The notes under the pieces are model-generated. The model worked only from the letters and a program-made list of their open reading frames with translations, did not search any database and was not told where the DNA came from. From positions 1-50,944 of the forward strand of contig SCPZ01000103.1 in NCBI GenBank assembly GCA_004299305.1: DNA of 50,944 nucleotides, read 5' to 3'. Source of the DNA: Methylobacter sp. Lineage in GTDB: Bacteria; Pseudomonadota; Gammaproteobacteria; Methylococcales; Methylomonadaceae. Position 1 is the first letter of the stretch; every line of letters begins with the position of its first letter. The translations under genes were made by a program, and so were the position numbers. Positions 33,902 to 43,310 of this stretch are shown one piece after another.

Positions 33902-36646
33902 ATGAACGATACCCGACCCGACCCAGACGCCCTCCTCGCCCGCGTAGAGCGCGAGGAAAACCAACGACGACGCGGACGACTCAAGGTTTTTTTCGGCGCG
34001 GCAGCCGGTGTAGGCAAAACCTACGCGATGCTGCTGGCCGCCAAAATCAAACGGGCTGAAGGCGTCGACGTGGTGGTTGGGCTGGTGGAAACCCATGACC
34101 GGCAAGAAACCGTCGCGGTATTACAAGGCCTGGATGTGCTGCCGCCCAAACTAATCAAACATCGAGGTACGGTGCAGCGCGAGTTCGACCTGGACGGAAC
34201 CTTAAAACGTCGCCCAACCTTGGTTTTGGTGGACGAATTGGCGCACAGCAACGCGGTCGGCTGCCGTCATCCCAAACGTTGGCAGGATGTAGAAGAATTA
34301 CTGAATGCCGGAATCGACGTTTACAGCACCCTGAATGTCCAACATTTGGAAAGCCTCAACGACGATGTCAGCCAGGTAACCGGGATACAGGTTAGGGAAA
34401 CCGTGCCGGATACGGTATTCGAGATGGCCGATGAAGTCGAGTTGATTGACTTGCCGCCCGATGAATTATTGCTGCGACTCAAGGAAGGCAAGGTTTATGT
34501 GCCTCAACAGGCGGAACGGGCGATGCGCAGTTTCTTCCGCAAAGGCAACCTGATTGCCTTGCGCGAGTTATCGTTACGCCTCACCGCCGATCGGGTCGAC
34601 GCGCAAATGCAAGATTACCGTGACATCCACGCGATACGCGATGTTTGGCAGGTCGGCGACCGGATCTTGGTTTGCATCGGTCCCAATGCTATCGCCGAAC
34701 GGCTGGTGCGTGCCGCCAAGCGGCTTGCTACCAGTCTTCATGCACACTGGATCGTGGCCTACGTGGAAACGCCGGAGCTGCAACGCCTGCCTGCCGAACG
34801 CCGAGATGAGGTATTGCGGGTGCTGCGTTTTGCCGAGCAGCTGGGCGCCGAAACGGTGACCTTGTCAGGCCCCGATATGAGCAAGGAAATCCTGAGTTTT
34901 GCCAAAAGCCGCAACGCCACCAAGATAGTCTTGGGCAAACCCGGTCGCCGGGGTTGGAAGCGATGGATGCTGGGCTCTGTCGTCGACACCCTGATCACCG
35001 AAGCGCACAACATTAATGTCTATCTGCTGGGTAGCCCGCGAGGCGAAGACGCCTTAGAGCAAAAAGCGCGTAAAGAAACGCCCGGAGCAAAAGTGTTACG
35101 TTCCAGTTATTCCAAGGGCCTAGCTAAGCGACGCTGGATAAACTGGACTTGGGCGGTCGCTATGACCGCTTGCACGAGTTTTCTTGCCTGGTTAATGTCC
35201 GGGAAATTCGAGCTGGCTAACTTAGTCATGGTTTATTTGCTGGGCGTGGTTTTTATGGCGGCCCGCTTTGGTCGAGAGGCCTCCATCTTGACCTCGGTGT
35301 TGAGCGTTATCGCATTCGATTTCCTCTTTGTAAAGCCGGTTCATTCCTTTGCGGTTGCCGATGCGCAGTATTTAGTGACCTTTGTCATTATGCTGCTGGT
35401 GGGGATAATCATCAGCCACCTGACCAGCAATATGCGCTCCCAGGCAAAGATAGCCTCGCATCGGGAACGCCGCGCCAATGTTCTTTACGCGTTGAGCGAA
35501 GACCTGGCGGCCAGCCGTACCGTAGCGGAAACCGCTAGAATTAGCGCACGTCATATTAAAGATGAGTTCGGCGGCGCCAGCGTATTGCTGTTCCCGGTCG
35601 ATGACAACAAGATCGTCTACCCGCTGGACTCGCCCGCTCCCGAATCCCTGCGCGGTTGCGATCTCAGCGTGGCGCAATGGGTTTTCGACCACGACCAGAT
35701 AGCGGGGCAAGGCACCGATACCTTACCCGGCGCCGACGCGGTGTTTTTCCCTCTGTCCGGTTTTCGCGGCGTGATCGGCGTGCTGGCTTTACGCGCCGCC
35801 AATCTGCGCCGGGTGTTTTTACCCGAACAACGTCGACTATTGGATACCTTTATCAGCCAGATTGCCCAAACCATTGAACGGGTGCGTTTCGCCGATGAGG
35901 CGCAGCAAACGCAGCTACGCATGGAATCCGAAACCTTGCGCAATTCCTTACTCAGCGCCATTTCCCATGATTTACGCACGCCATTGGCATCTATAGTCGG
36001 CGCAGCCAGCACTCTGGTGGAAGAGGACGCCCATCTTACCCCGCTGGATCGGCAAGAGTTGAGCCTGACCATCTATGACGAAGCGCTACGCATGTCGAAC
36101 CTGGCCAATAATATCCTAGATATGGCCCGTTTGGATGCAGGACAAGCGCCGCTGAACCGGCAATGGTATCCGCTGGATGAAATTGTCGGCGGCACCTTGA
36201 CGCGAATGCGCAAGCGGCTTGACGAGCGAATCGTTAATACCAAACTGCCGGATGACCTCTGCCTGGTGCGTGTCGATGCGGTGTTGATCGAACAGGTGCT
36301 GATCAACTTATTGGAAAATGCCTGCAAATATACGCCGAAGGGCAGTCCCATCGACATTATTGCCGAGTTTTCCGCCCATACCCTAAAGGTGACGGTAGCG
36401 GATCGCGGCCCCGGCATCCCGCCGGGTGAAGAGGAAAAACTGTTCGATAAATTCTACAGGGTACACCGGGAGGGCACGCAAAGCGGCGTCGGTCTGGGCC
36501 TAGCCATTTGCAAGGCGGTCATTATTGCGCATGGCGGCGTTATCGGCGCCGCTAACCGGCTTGGCGGCGGGGCGCAATTCTTTTTCCTGCTTCCTGTAGA
36601 CGAAGCGCCGCCGCAACTGGCAGCGGAGCAACTGCAAGATGAATAA
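33902..36646 (+). CDS. kdpD: Sensor histidine kinase KdpD
   Basis: 914 residues (E. coli 894). N-terminal KdpD domain with Walker A GAAAGVGKTYAMLLAAK (about 26-42) and Walker B-like TLVLVDELAHSN, then a USP-like domain (ILVCIGPNAIAERLVRAAKR). Four membrane helices of DUF4118 follow (MVYLLGVVFMAARFG through VIMLLVGIIIS), a GAF domain, HisKA (SAISHDLRTPLASIVGAAS) and HATPase (DRGPGIPPGEEEKLFDKFYR). It senses low K+ or turgor and phosphorylates KdpE. Its stop overlaps the kdpE start by eight bases. Domain order is complete, in contrast to the short KdpD-like kinase at 19189. Confidence 0.97.
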   Translation: MNDTRPDPDALLARVEREENQRRRGRLKVFFGAAAGVGKTYAMLLAAKIKRAEGVDVVVGLVETHDRQETVAVLQGLDVLPPKLIKHRGTVQREFDLDGTLKRRPTLVLVDELAHSNAVGCRHPKRWQDVEELLNAGIDVYSTLNVQHLESLNDDVSQVTGIQVRETVPDTVFEMADEVELIDLPPDELLLRLKEGKVYVPQQAERAMRSFFRKGNLIALRELSLRLTADRVDAQMQDYRDIHAIRDVWQVGDRILVCIGPNAIAERLVRAAKRLATSLHAHWIVAYVETPELQRLPAERRDEVLRVLRFAEQLGAETVTLSGPDMSKEILSFAKSRNATKIVLGKPGRRGWKRWMLGSVVDTLITEAHNINVYLLGSPRGEDALEQKARKETPGAKVLRSSYSKGLAKRRWINWTWAVAMTACTSFLAWLMSGKFELANLVMVYLLGVVFMAARFGREASILTSVLSVIAFDFLFVKPVHSFAVADAQYLVTFVIMLLVGIIISHLTSNMRSQAKIASHRERRANVLYALSEDLAASRTVAETARISARHIKDEFGGASVLLFPVDDNKIVYPLDSPAPESLRGCDLSVAQWVFDHDQIAGQGTDTLPGADAVFFPLSGFRGVIGVLALRAANLRRVFLPEQRRLLDTFISQIAQTIERVRFADEAQQTQLRMESETLRNSLLSAISHDLRTPLASIVGAASTLVEEDAHLTPLDRQELSLTIYDEALRMSNLANNILDMARLDAGQAPLNRQWYPLDEIVGGTLTRMRKRLDERIVNTKLPDDLCLVRVDAVLIEQVLINLLENACKYTPKGSPIDIIAEFSAHTLKVTVADRGPGIPPGEEEKLFDKFYRVHREGTQSGVGLGLAICKAVIIAHGGVIGAANRLGGGAQFFFLLPVDEAPPQLAAEQLQDE

Positions 36647-37340
36647 CATCAACGCCGTTATTGTAGTGATTGAGGATGACCCGCAAATCTGCCGCTTCTT
36701 GCGTACCAGCCTGAGTGCGCAGGGATTCCAGGTATTTGAGGCGGGGACCGGCGAACGAGGCATAGTTGAAGTCGGCACCCGCAAACCGGAGCTGATCATT
36801 CTCGACCTGGGCTTGCCGGGCATGGACGGCATAGAAGTCATTCGCAAGGTTCGCGAGTGGTCCGCAGTGCCGATCATCGTACTGTCGGCCAGAAGCCAGG
36901 AAAGCAACAAGATTGCCGCGCTGGATGCCGGAGCGGACGATTACCTGACCAAGCCGTTCAGCATCGGCGAACTGCTGGCGCGCATCCGCGTATCACTACG
37001 CCATACGGCACAACTTACAGGAGACGGCATCGAAACGCTGTTTTGCATCGGTGACTTGCAGGTGGATTTGTCCCGTCGTAGCGTCCATATCGGCGACCGG
37101 GAAATTCACCTGACCCCAATCGAATACCGGCTGCTGACCGTGTTAATCCGTCATGCAGGCAAGGTGCTGACACACCGGCAACTATTACTGGACGTTTGGG
37201 GGCCGGCATACGTAGAGCACGCCCATTATGTACGGATTTACATGGGCCAATTGCGCCGGAAGCTTGAAGCCGATCCGGCTCAGCCGCGTTATTTGATGAC
37301 CGAAGCGGGCGTGGGCTATCGGTTGGCTGGCGGGGAGTAA
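36639..37340 (+). CDS. kdpE: Response regulator KdpE
   Basis: 233 residues. Receiver domain with EDDPQICRFL, phospho-Asp in LIILDLGLPGMDGIE (about 53), and DDYLTKPFSIGEL; OmpR-type winged helix with HLTPIEYRLLTVLIRHAG and HAHYVRIYMGQLRRKLE. It activates kdpFABC; the T-rich site at 27341 is the expected target. Overlap with kdpD indicates coupled translation. Confidence 0.96.
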   Translation: MNNINAVIVVIEDDPQICRFLRTSLSAQGFQVFEAGTGERGIVEVGTRKPELIILDLGLPGMDGIEVIRKVREWSAVPIIVLSARSQESNKIAALDAGADDYLTKPFSIGELLARIRVSLRHTAQLTGDGIETLFCIGDLQVDLSRRSVHIGDREIHLTPIEYRLLTVLIRHAGKVLTHRQLLLDVWGPAYVEHAHYVRIYMGQLRRKLEADPAQPRYLMTEAGVGYRLAGGE

Positions 37341-37363
37341 ATGCGTCGGCAGTTTTTTTCATC

Positions 37364-37507
37364 CTTCCCAAGCGCCGACGCCCATCGTTATACACAACGC
37401 TGTCCCGTCTCCGGGGAATCCCCCTGTAGGGCGTGCCGACATCTCTGCTGGAATGACGCTATCTCCCGCAGACTTGTATATAAAGACGAGAGCTGGAGCG
37501 TGGGAGA
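37364..37507. mobile_element. MITE copy C
   Basis: It begins CTTCCCAAGCGCCGACGCCC and ends CTTGTATATAAAGACGAG followed by GCTGGAGCGTGGGAG, the family ends with several changes. It is shorter than copies A and B (144 bp) with a decayed core. It follows kdpE directly. The remainder to 37658 has a nine-base tandem repeat (see 37528) and no gene. Confidence 0.65.
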
Positions 37508-37527
37508 CCGGCGTAATATCTTCAAGT

Positions 37528-37554
37528 CCTTCATGCTCTTCATGCTCTTCATGG
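37528..37554. repeat. Tandem CTTCATGCT microsatellite
   Basis: Three copies of a nine-base unit (CTTCATGCT) in a row, downstream of kdpE and downstream of the leftward kinase gene end. No coding role seen. Confidence 0.6.
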
Positions 37555-37658
37555 TAAAAATAAATGACATTTTTGGGAATCGGCACCCGATGAAGGTTGG
37601 GCGATCTATTAATTTAGCCATTGCCGGTAATGAGGGACCTGATGCCCATCCTACCGGG

Positions 37659-38945
37659 CTATATCTCATTTTCTTCCGTTTCCTGGCTATGGTGAATAGG
37701 CAACCAAATGGTAAACGTCGACCCTTCGCCTATTTTGCTGTCCACGTCTATTCGCCCCCCATGTTGGGCAATAATTCCGTAAGCTATCGATAAACCCAAG
37801 CCAATGCCCTTGCCGATTGGTTTGGTGGTAAAAAAAGGATCGAATATTTTTTCATAATGTTCAGCTGCAATCCCGCAACCGTTATCGCTGATCGCAATAC
37901 TAATCCATTGATCGTCGCAACGGGTTCGTAAGACAATTTGGCCTTTTTCCTTGATGGCTTGCGCCGCATTAACCAAAAGGCTCAGCAATGCTTGGTTAAT
38001 TTGAGATGACAGGCACTCAATCATAGGTAAATCGGTGTAATCTCTAAGCACCTCCGCCTTTAGTTTAATCTCGTTCCAAACCACATTCAGTGTACTTTCC
38101 AGCGCCTCTTGCAAATTAACCGGCTGCCACCCCGATTCGCAAGGATGCGAAAAACCGCGTAAATCATGAACTATCCTGCGAACTTGCCCGATGCCCTCAA
38201 GAGACTCGTCAATCAATTCCAAAATATCTTCGCGTAAAAACGCCAAATCCGCTTGTTGTTTGACGTTTTTAAGTCGCTGCTGCATATCGACCGTCGCCAT
38301 AATTTCAAGCGGCTCATATTCGTCTAATAAATGCAGCAAGGTCGTAACATAGTTTTTTAGCGTACCGAGGTTGGAATTGATAAAGCCGATAGGATTATTG
38401 ATTTCGTGCGCCACCCCCGCCGCCAATTGACCGATGGAAGCGAGCTTTTCAGACTGCAATAATTTGCCGCCCATGTCTTTTAGCTGCTGATGCGTCGCTT
38501 CCAACTCTTGTAAATTGCGGCGCAAACTTTCTTCACGGGCCTCAAGCGCCCGACGAGCCCGGTACAACGCCGTATGCGTGGAGACGCGCGCCTGCACTTC
38601 TTCGGGCTGAAACGGTTTAGTGACATAATCGCTGCCGCCTGCCTGAAACGCTTTGACTTTATCCGACACCTCTTCCAATGCACTGATGAAAATAATCGGG
38701 ATATCCGGTAACGATTCGCTGTTGCGTAGCCTCCTGCACGTTTCAAAGCCATCCATATCAGGCATCATGATGTCGAGCAGAATCAAGTCGGGGCGATACT
38801 TTTTTGCCAGCTCAATTCCTTCTGCGCCGCCGGTTGCAAAGCTTATGTCGTAATCCTTTGCCAAGGCTGCGGCGAGCACTTCGATATTGGTGATGTTATC
38901 GTCAATAATCAACACACAAGGTCTGGGGGGTAGAGGATTGCTCAT
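37659..38945 (-). CDS. Receiver-histidine kinase (REC-HK) protein
   Basis: 428 residues from ATG 38945, whose ATGA overlaps the stop of the upstream hybrid kinase; ATG 38957 is the alternative. Receiver domain first (VLIIDDNITNIEVLAAALAK, phospho-Asp in LILLDIMMPDMDGFE, TKPFQPEE), then a coiled-coil, an H-box with GVAHEINNPIGFINSN, and HATPase (NGCGIAAEHYEKIFDPFF, GKGIGLGLSIAYGI). There is no membrane segment and no DNA-binding domain. It is likely to take phosphate from the HPt domain of the neighbour and act on its own kinase module. The output is unknown. Confidence 0.9.
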   Translation of the reverse strand: MSNPLPPRPCVLIIDDNITNIEVLAAALAKDYDISFATGGAEGIELAKKYRPDLILLDIMMPDMDGFETCRRLRNSESLPDIPIIFISALEEVSDKVKAFQAGGSDYVTKPFQPEEVQARVSTHTALYRARRALEAREESLRRNLQELEATHQQLKDMGGKLLQSEKLASIGQLAAGVAHEINNPIGFINSNLGTLKNYVTTLLHLLDEYEPLEIMATVDMQQRLKNVKQQADLAFLREDILELIDESLEGIGQVRRIVHDLRGFSHPCESGWQPVNLQEALESTLNVVWNEIKLKAEVLRDYTDLPMIECLSSQINQALLSLLVNAAQAIKEKGQIVLRTRCDDQWISIAISDNGCGIAAEHYEKIFDPFFTTKPIGKGIGLGLSIAYGIIAQHGGRIDVDSKIGEGSTFTIWLPIHHSQETEENEI

Positions 38946-41900
38946 GACAGCATCCATCCTTGGTTTGCCAGCAACTGCGCCAACTTAGCGGCCGCCAAAT
39001 CGTAGCGCAAGGCTTGTATGTTATGCTCTATATCTGCAAATTCGACGCTCATCGGCGTGGCTTTAAGCAACTCGCCAACCTCATGCATCACCTCGCGGGC
39101 GCGAAAACTTTTAGCAATCAACAGCGCATTGAGCTGACTTAACAAGGGCAATAACTGTTCAAGCGGTACGGCTTCGGTCGCCGATGAGGCAAGTTCTGTT
39201 GCGTTGCCGGGCAAGGTCGCATTGAGTTGCCGTATTAAGATAAAGGCCTGTTCGCAATGTGTTAGCAACGCATCCGCCAAAATGGATAAATGCGCTTGAT
39301 CGCCGCTTCTGGCGGCATTTGCCAGACTATCCGCCGCATTTTTGAGCTGATCGATGCCCAAATTACCAGCTTCACCTTTTAAACCGTGCGCAAGCGCATA
39401 CAGCGTGTTGGTATCGTGATTTTTCAGCGGCTCTTTGAGATGATCGGCAATGGCCTGATGCCGCTGGACAAACGCGCTTAACAAGCGTCGATAAAGCGCG
39501 GTATCGCCTTGCAAGCGCAGCAGCGCGGTTTGTACTGAAATAGTCGGCAATGCCGCTTGCAGCTCGGCGATATTGTCATCCGGCAAAGACGCCGTAGCGG
39601 TCGCTTCGCCCGGCTGCTCCGCTTGGCTTGGTTTAACCCAGCGCACCAAGGTTTCGGCAAGTTCTTGAGGGTCTATCGGTTTGGCGATATGGTCGACCAT
39701 ACCGGCTTCGGTGCTGGCAATTTTATCCTGGGACATCGCCGCCGCAGTCATCGCGAGGATAGGCAGATTCTCCAGCCCCGGCAGGCTGTGTATCTTGCGA
39801 GTCGCTGCAAAGCCGTCCATCACCGGCATGTGCAAATCCATCAACACCACATCGAAACTTTCGCGCTGAACATAATCCACGGCTTCCTGGCCGTTATTGG
39901 CAATTTTAACTAGCAAGCCCCCCTTCTCTAAAAAACCTTGCGCGACTTGTTGGTTGAGCTCGCTATCTTCGACCAATAAAACCCGTGCGCCGCGGATACG
40001 GCTTAAGGTCGTGCGCGTATTCTGAAAGATGTCTTCTGGAACCCGTGTGCGTTCTATTATTCCACTCTGAAGCTCGGTTAGAACATGGAATAGATCCGAA
40101 GGCGTTACCGGTTTATTGAGTATCGCATCGATATTGGCGATTTCCCCATCTTTGAGCAGTTGTTCCCGGCTATAGGCAGTGACCATAATAACCGTAGGCA
40201 ACCGTGTCATATCTTTACGGGCGCTACTGTCACATATTTGCTCAACCATTTCCAAACCGCTCAGCCCCGGCATTTTCCAATCAACTAACAGTAAATCGTA
40301 GGGCGTACCGCGTGCGCTTGCTTCTTGTAACAAGCGCAAGCCGTCTTCGCCGCAATTGGCGGTGGTAACGTCAAAATTCCACTGCTCCAAGATATTGCGC
40401 ATGATCAGCAGCGATGTTTCCTGGTCATCGACTACTAAGGATTTCATCATCCGCCAATTCTGCAATTTTTGACCGCCAGCGAATGCGACCTTACCGAAAC
40501 GAGCGGTAAACGCAAAGGTACTGCCTTGGCCTAAGGTGCTGGTTACGGAGATTTCGCCGTCCATTAATTCGACCAGCCGTTTGGAAATCGTTAAGCCTAA
40601 GCCGGTGCCGCCGAATCTGCGGGTGATACTGGCGTCAGCTTGCATAAAAGGCTGGAACAGGGCATCGGCTTGTTCCTTAGTTAAACCGATACCGGTATCG
40701 CGAACGGCGATGCGTAACATCAGGCTATTGCCGTCTATCGTCTCCGATAAGCGTTCCACGATGACATAGACTTCGCCATGATCGGTAAATTTAATCGCGT
40801 TGCCTATTAAGTTACTGAGCACCTGACTGACACGCAAGGGATCGCCCAATACCTGGCTAGGCAAATCGTTCCCCATCTCCACGAACAGCTCAACGCCCTT
40901 TTCTTCGGCACGAGCCGCAAATAAATCGGCCACCGTTCGAAGTATGTTTCCAAACGAAAACTCTATTGCCTCAATATCCAAACGTCCGGCTTCTATCTTT
41001 GAGTAATCGAGAATGTCGTTGAGGATGCCCAGCAAGGCTTTGGAGGAGTTTAAAACTTTTTTTAAATAGTCCCGTTGCTTAACATCCAATTCCGTATCCA
41101 ACACCAAATGCGTCAAGCCGATAACTGCGTTCATCGGCGTCCGAATTTCATGACTCATATTGGCCAAAAAATCCGATTTAGCTTGATTGGCCCTAACCGC
41201 TATGTCGTGGCTTTCCTGTATCGCTAATTGAAGGCTCGCCCTCTCCAGCGCAGTTCTGTTACGATCTATCGCAAGCCCCGCTAAATAGGCGGCCGACCGG
41301 ATAATCATCAGTTCGTCGGTTTGTGCTGGACCGGGGTGTCCGACACTCAATCTAAACATACCCAAGACATCGCCATGCACGGAACGCACCGGTTCGAACC
41401 AGAGTGCATGTATATTTTCCTGCTCGGTAATATCGCGGTATTCGGCCCATAACGGATCCTGCGTTACATCCTCTATTTGAAGCGGTTCCCGGCATCGGGC
41501 GATTAAACCGTGATCATAACTATGCCCGGCTTGTACCGCCGGACAAAAGTCCGGCAAATACGATCCTCCGCCATGGACTAAGTGGTTTCCGTCCTCAGCC
41601 AACAACATGATTTCACAGCTTAAATCCGCACGTAGGGTTTCCATCATAGACGCGACTTGATCTAACACATACTCCAATGGGGCGTCTTTTGCCAGCATCT
41701 CCAAAATCTCATTGTTGGAACGCTGGAGAAAGGCCATCTGCTTTCTTTCCTGGATTTCGCATTGCAATTGGGTGGCTACCTCCTCCTTTTCTGCGATTTC
41801 CTTGCGTAATTGCTCGGCGCTCGGCAGCGTCAGTAATATCGGCATAAATGCACATATCCGTCCGGCAGTGAGCAGCGATACCGAAGCAGTAAACGCCATA

Positions 41901-42196
41901 ATGGCGCCATCCAACCAATAAAAAGGCCACCACAGCGTAATAATGCCCATTAAATGCGTCAGTCCACAGCTCATCATGAACGTACCAAACAGCCAGTGCA
42001 ACGACTTAAAGGGAATATCGGGGCGACGCCTGACAAAATAAAATATCGCAAACGGGATGGAGAAATTACCGACGACAATTACACCGTCGGCAATAGCATG
42101 TAAATAAACCAAAACAGGATCCCACAATAGACAATAGCCGTGCGGTGTCATGGTAGTTGGCGAGAATAATGAAGTTAACAGGGAGATGAACGGCAT
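38942..42196 (-). CDS. Hybrid sensor histidine kinase with ethylene-receptor-like membrane domain
   Basis: 1084 residues; GAGGAA lies seven bases before ATG 42196. The N-terminal membrane domain (about 24-125) contains IADGVIVVGNFSIPFAIFYF and SCGLTHLMG. These match the ethylene-binding domain of plant ETR1 and cyanobacterial relatives, keeping Asp37, Ile-Pro (47-48), Cys77 and His81 (the ETR1 Asp25, Cys65 and His69 copper-site positions); ETR1 Tyr32 is replaced by Asn44. Then coiled-coil, GAF (about 165-315), HisKA with ANMSHEIRTPMNAVIG (His349), HATPase, two receiver domains (DLLLVDWKMPGLSG; VVLMDLHMPVMDGF) and an HPt domain with AHGLKGEAGNLG. It is a full phosphorelay, coupled to the REC-HK gene. 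The ligand could be ethylene or another small unsaturated molecule, by inference. Confidence 0.93.
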   Translation of the reverse strand: MPFISLLTSLFSPTTMTPHGYCLLWDPVLVYLHAIADGVIVVGNFSIPFAIFYFVRRRPDIPFKSLHWLFGTFMMSCGLTHLMGIITLWWPFYWLDGAIMAFTASVSLLTAGRICAFMPILLTLPSAEQLRKEIAEKEEVATQLQCEIQERKQMAFLQRSNNEILEMLAKDAPLEYVLDQVASMMETLRADLSCEIMLLAEDGNHLVHGGGSYLPDFCPAVQAGHSYDHGLIARCREPLQIEDVTQDPLWAEYRDITEQENIHALWFEPVRSVHGDVLGMFRLSVGHPGPAQTDELMIIRSAAYLAGLAIDRNRTALERASLQLAIQESHDIAVRANQAKSDFLANMSHEIRTPMNAVIGLTHLVLDTELDVKQRDYLKKVLNSSKALLGILNDILDYSKIEAGRLDIEAIEFSFGNILRTVADLFAARAEEKGVELFVEMGNDLPSQVLGDPLRVSQVLSNLIGNAIKFTDHGEVYVIVERLSETIDGNSLMLRIAVRDTGIGLTKEQADALFQPFMQADASITRRFGGTGLGLTISKRLVELMDGEISVTSTLGQGSTFAFTARFGKVAFAGGQKLQNWRMMKSLVVDDQETSLLIMRNILEQWNFDVTTANCGEDGLRLLQEASARGTPYDLLLVDWKMPGLSGLEMVEQICDSSARKDMTRLPTVIMVTAYSREQLLKDGEIANIDAILNKPVTPSDLFHVLTELQSGIIERTRVPEDIFQNTRTTLSRIRGARVLLVEDSELNQQVAQGFLEKGGLLVKIANNGQEAVDYVQRESFDVVLMDLHMPVMDGFAATRKIHSLPGLENLPILAMTAAAMSQDKIASTEAGMVDHIAKPIDPQELAETLVRWVKPSQAEQPGEATATASLPDDNIAELQAALPTISVQTALLRLQGDTALYRRLLSAFVQRHQAIADHLKEPLKNHDTNTLYALAHGLKGEAGNLGIDQLKNAADSLANAARSGDQAHLSILADALLTHCEQAFILIRQLNATLPGNATELASSATEAVPLEQLLPLLSQLNALLIAKSFRAREVMHEVGELLKATPMSVEFADIEHNIQALRYDLAAAKLAQLLANQGWMLS

Positions 42197-42276
42197 GGTG
42201 AATTTCCTCTATGGAATAGACAGTAAAAATTTCTTGATGCTCGTTATAAAAAATCAGGCTGCCAATTTAAGGGTGG

Positions 42277-42345
42277 CGATTTTACAAATAACATAGCCCA
42301 ACGGGATGTTATCTGTCCCTGCTTAAGTTGGTAGTCAACAGTCAG
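42277..42345. repeat. Decayed copy 2 of the GATAACATCCC hairpin repeat
   Basis: CGATTTTACAAATAACATAG and GGGATGTTATCTGTCCCTG match the reverse complement of 11432-11499 with several substitutions that spoil the perfect hairpin. It lies in the 308-bp spacer 42197-42504 upstream of the hybrid kinase; no gene is seen in the rest of that spacer. Confidence 0.65.
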
Positions 42346-42504
42346 TCTAAGCGCTTATGCAAAACGGAAAATCCGGCTGCAAGATCTGGTGCGGGCAAAG
42401 ACATCGTTACGAACTCCCTGTAAAAAACGGTTTTAGTTATAAAGTCCCGTAGATTGGGCATGTTTTCCATGCCAGGCTAGAATGATAGCCCCAAAAACGA
42501 CGGA

Positions 42505-42987
42505 TCATACCAAGCCGCTTTTCAATTGAGCAATCACAGCCGCCGAAATACGATAGCCGATCTGATTAAGTTCGGCTATCAAAGCCTCTGCATCGGCAAT
42601 TAGTCCTTTCCGTTGCGCGGCAAACAACAGCGCCGCCGTGCCGACAATGCTCAATCCCCTGCGCAAGGCCTGTTTACGCGCTAACGCATCATCCAGAATT
42701 AACAAGGTTTTAGTGCCTGTTTGCAAGGCGTATTCAATGCTGGATTGCTCGCCTAGTCCTAAGCTTTTTGATAAAGGATGCTTAAATACCGGGTTGTCTA
42801 CGCACTTCAACCAATCGGATTCTAAAGCTTGCTTGATTAAGACCGCATCGCTGGATTGACTGCGTAAACACTCGTCCGATACAGCTTGAGTGATGGACAC
42901 AGAGGTAAAAAGGGCGGGCAATACATGCAGCTGATTGATTTTAGCCAGCGCGATTAAAGGTCCCGCATCGGCTATTACGACAGCCAT
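42505..42987 (-). CDS. DUF3368-type PIN-domain toxin
   Basis: 160 residues. PIN features: VVIADAGPLIALAKINQL (first Asp), ITQAVSDECLRS (Glu), GLGEQSSIEYALQTG and LLILDDALARKQAL with acidic sites, then GTAALLFAAQRKGLI. This is the DUF3368 group, toxin of UPF0175 antitoxins. A predicted RNase. Its start overlaps the antitoxin gene by 13 bases. Confidence 0.85.
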   Translation of the reverse strand: MAVVIADAGPLIALAKINQLHVLPALFTSVSITQAVSDECLRSQSSDAVLIKQALESDWLKCVDNPVFKHPLSKSLGLGEQSSIEYALQTGTKTLLILDDALARKQALRRGLSIVGTAALLFAAQRKGLIADAEALIAELNQIGYRISAAVIAQLKSGLV

Positions 42988-43310
42988 GAATCCAGCGTTT
43001 CCAGTTCCTTGGCAGTTTGTCGGTCGGCATCCACCAAGTCAATATCCAACTGGGTTAAATGATCAATAAATTCGGACAGGCTTAAGCCGCTGATTTGCGC
43101 GGCAGCACCTAGTGATAGCACCCGGTCTTTAAATAAACTGGCCGCTAAAGCAGGCCTTAGCTGCTCGCCCATATCGCCTAGCGAGCTTTTTAAATTTAAG
43201 ATCATCGCATTGGGTTGATTGCCTTTCAGAATCAATACGGGTTCCTGCTCGGCATGTCTGAGTGCTTCTGAAGGATTGCGTTTTAAATTTCTGACATTGG
43301 TTGCATACAT
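42975..43310 (-). CDS. Antitoxin, Phd-like N-terminus with UPF0175-like C-terminus
   Basis: 111 residues. MYATNVRNLKRNPSEALRHA is a Phd/YefM-like DNA-binding start; the C-terminal FKDRVLSLGAAAQISGLSLS is the UPF0175 helix-turn-helix-like region. It should neutralise the overlapping PIN toxin. It is upstream in the pair as expected. Confidence 0.8.
   Translation of the reverse strand: MYATNVRNLKRNPSEALRHAEQEPVLILKGNQPNAMILNLKSSLGDMGEQLRPALAASLFKDRVLSLGAAAQISGLSLSEFIDHLTQLDIDLVDADRQTAKELETLDSWLS

Noticed and set aside
33513-33905. 130-aa ORF between kdpC and kdpD
   Set aside because: It is the translation of MITE copy B and its flank.
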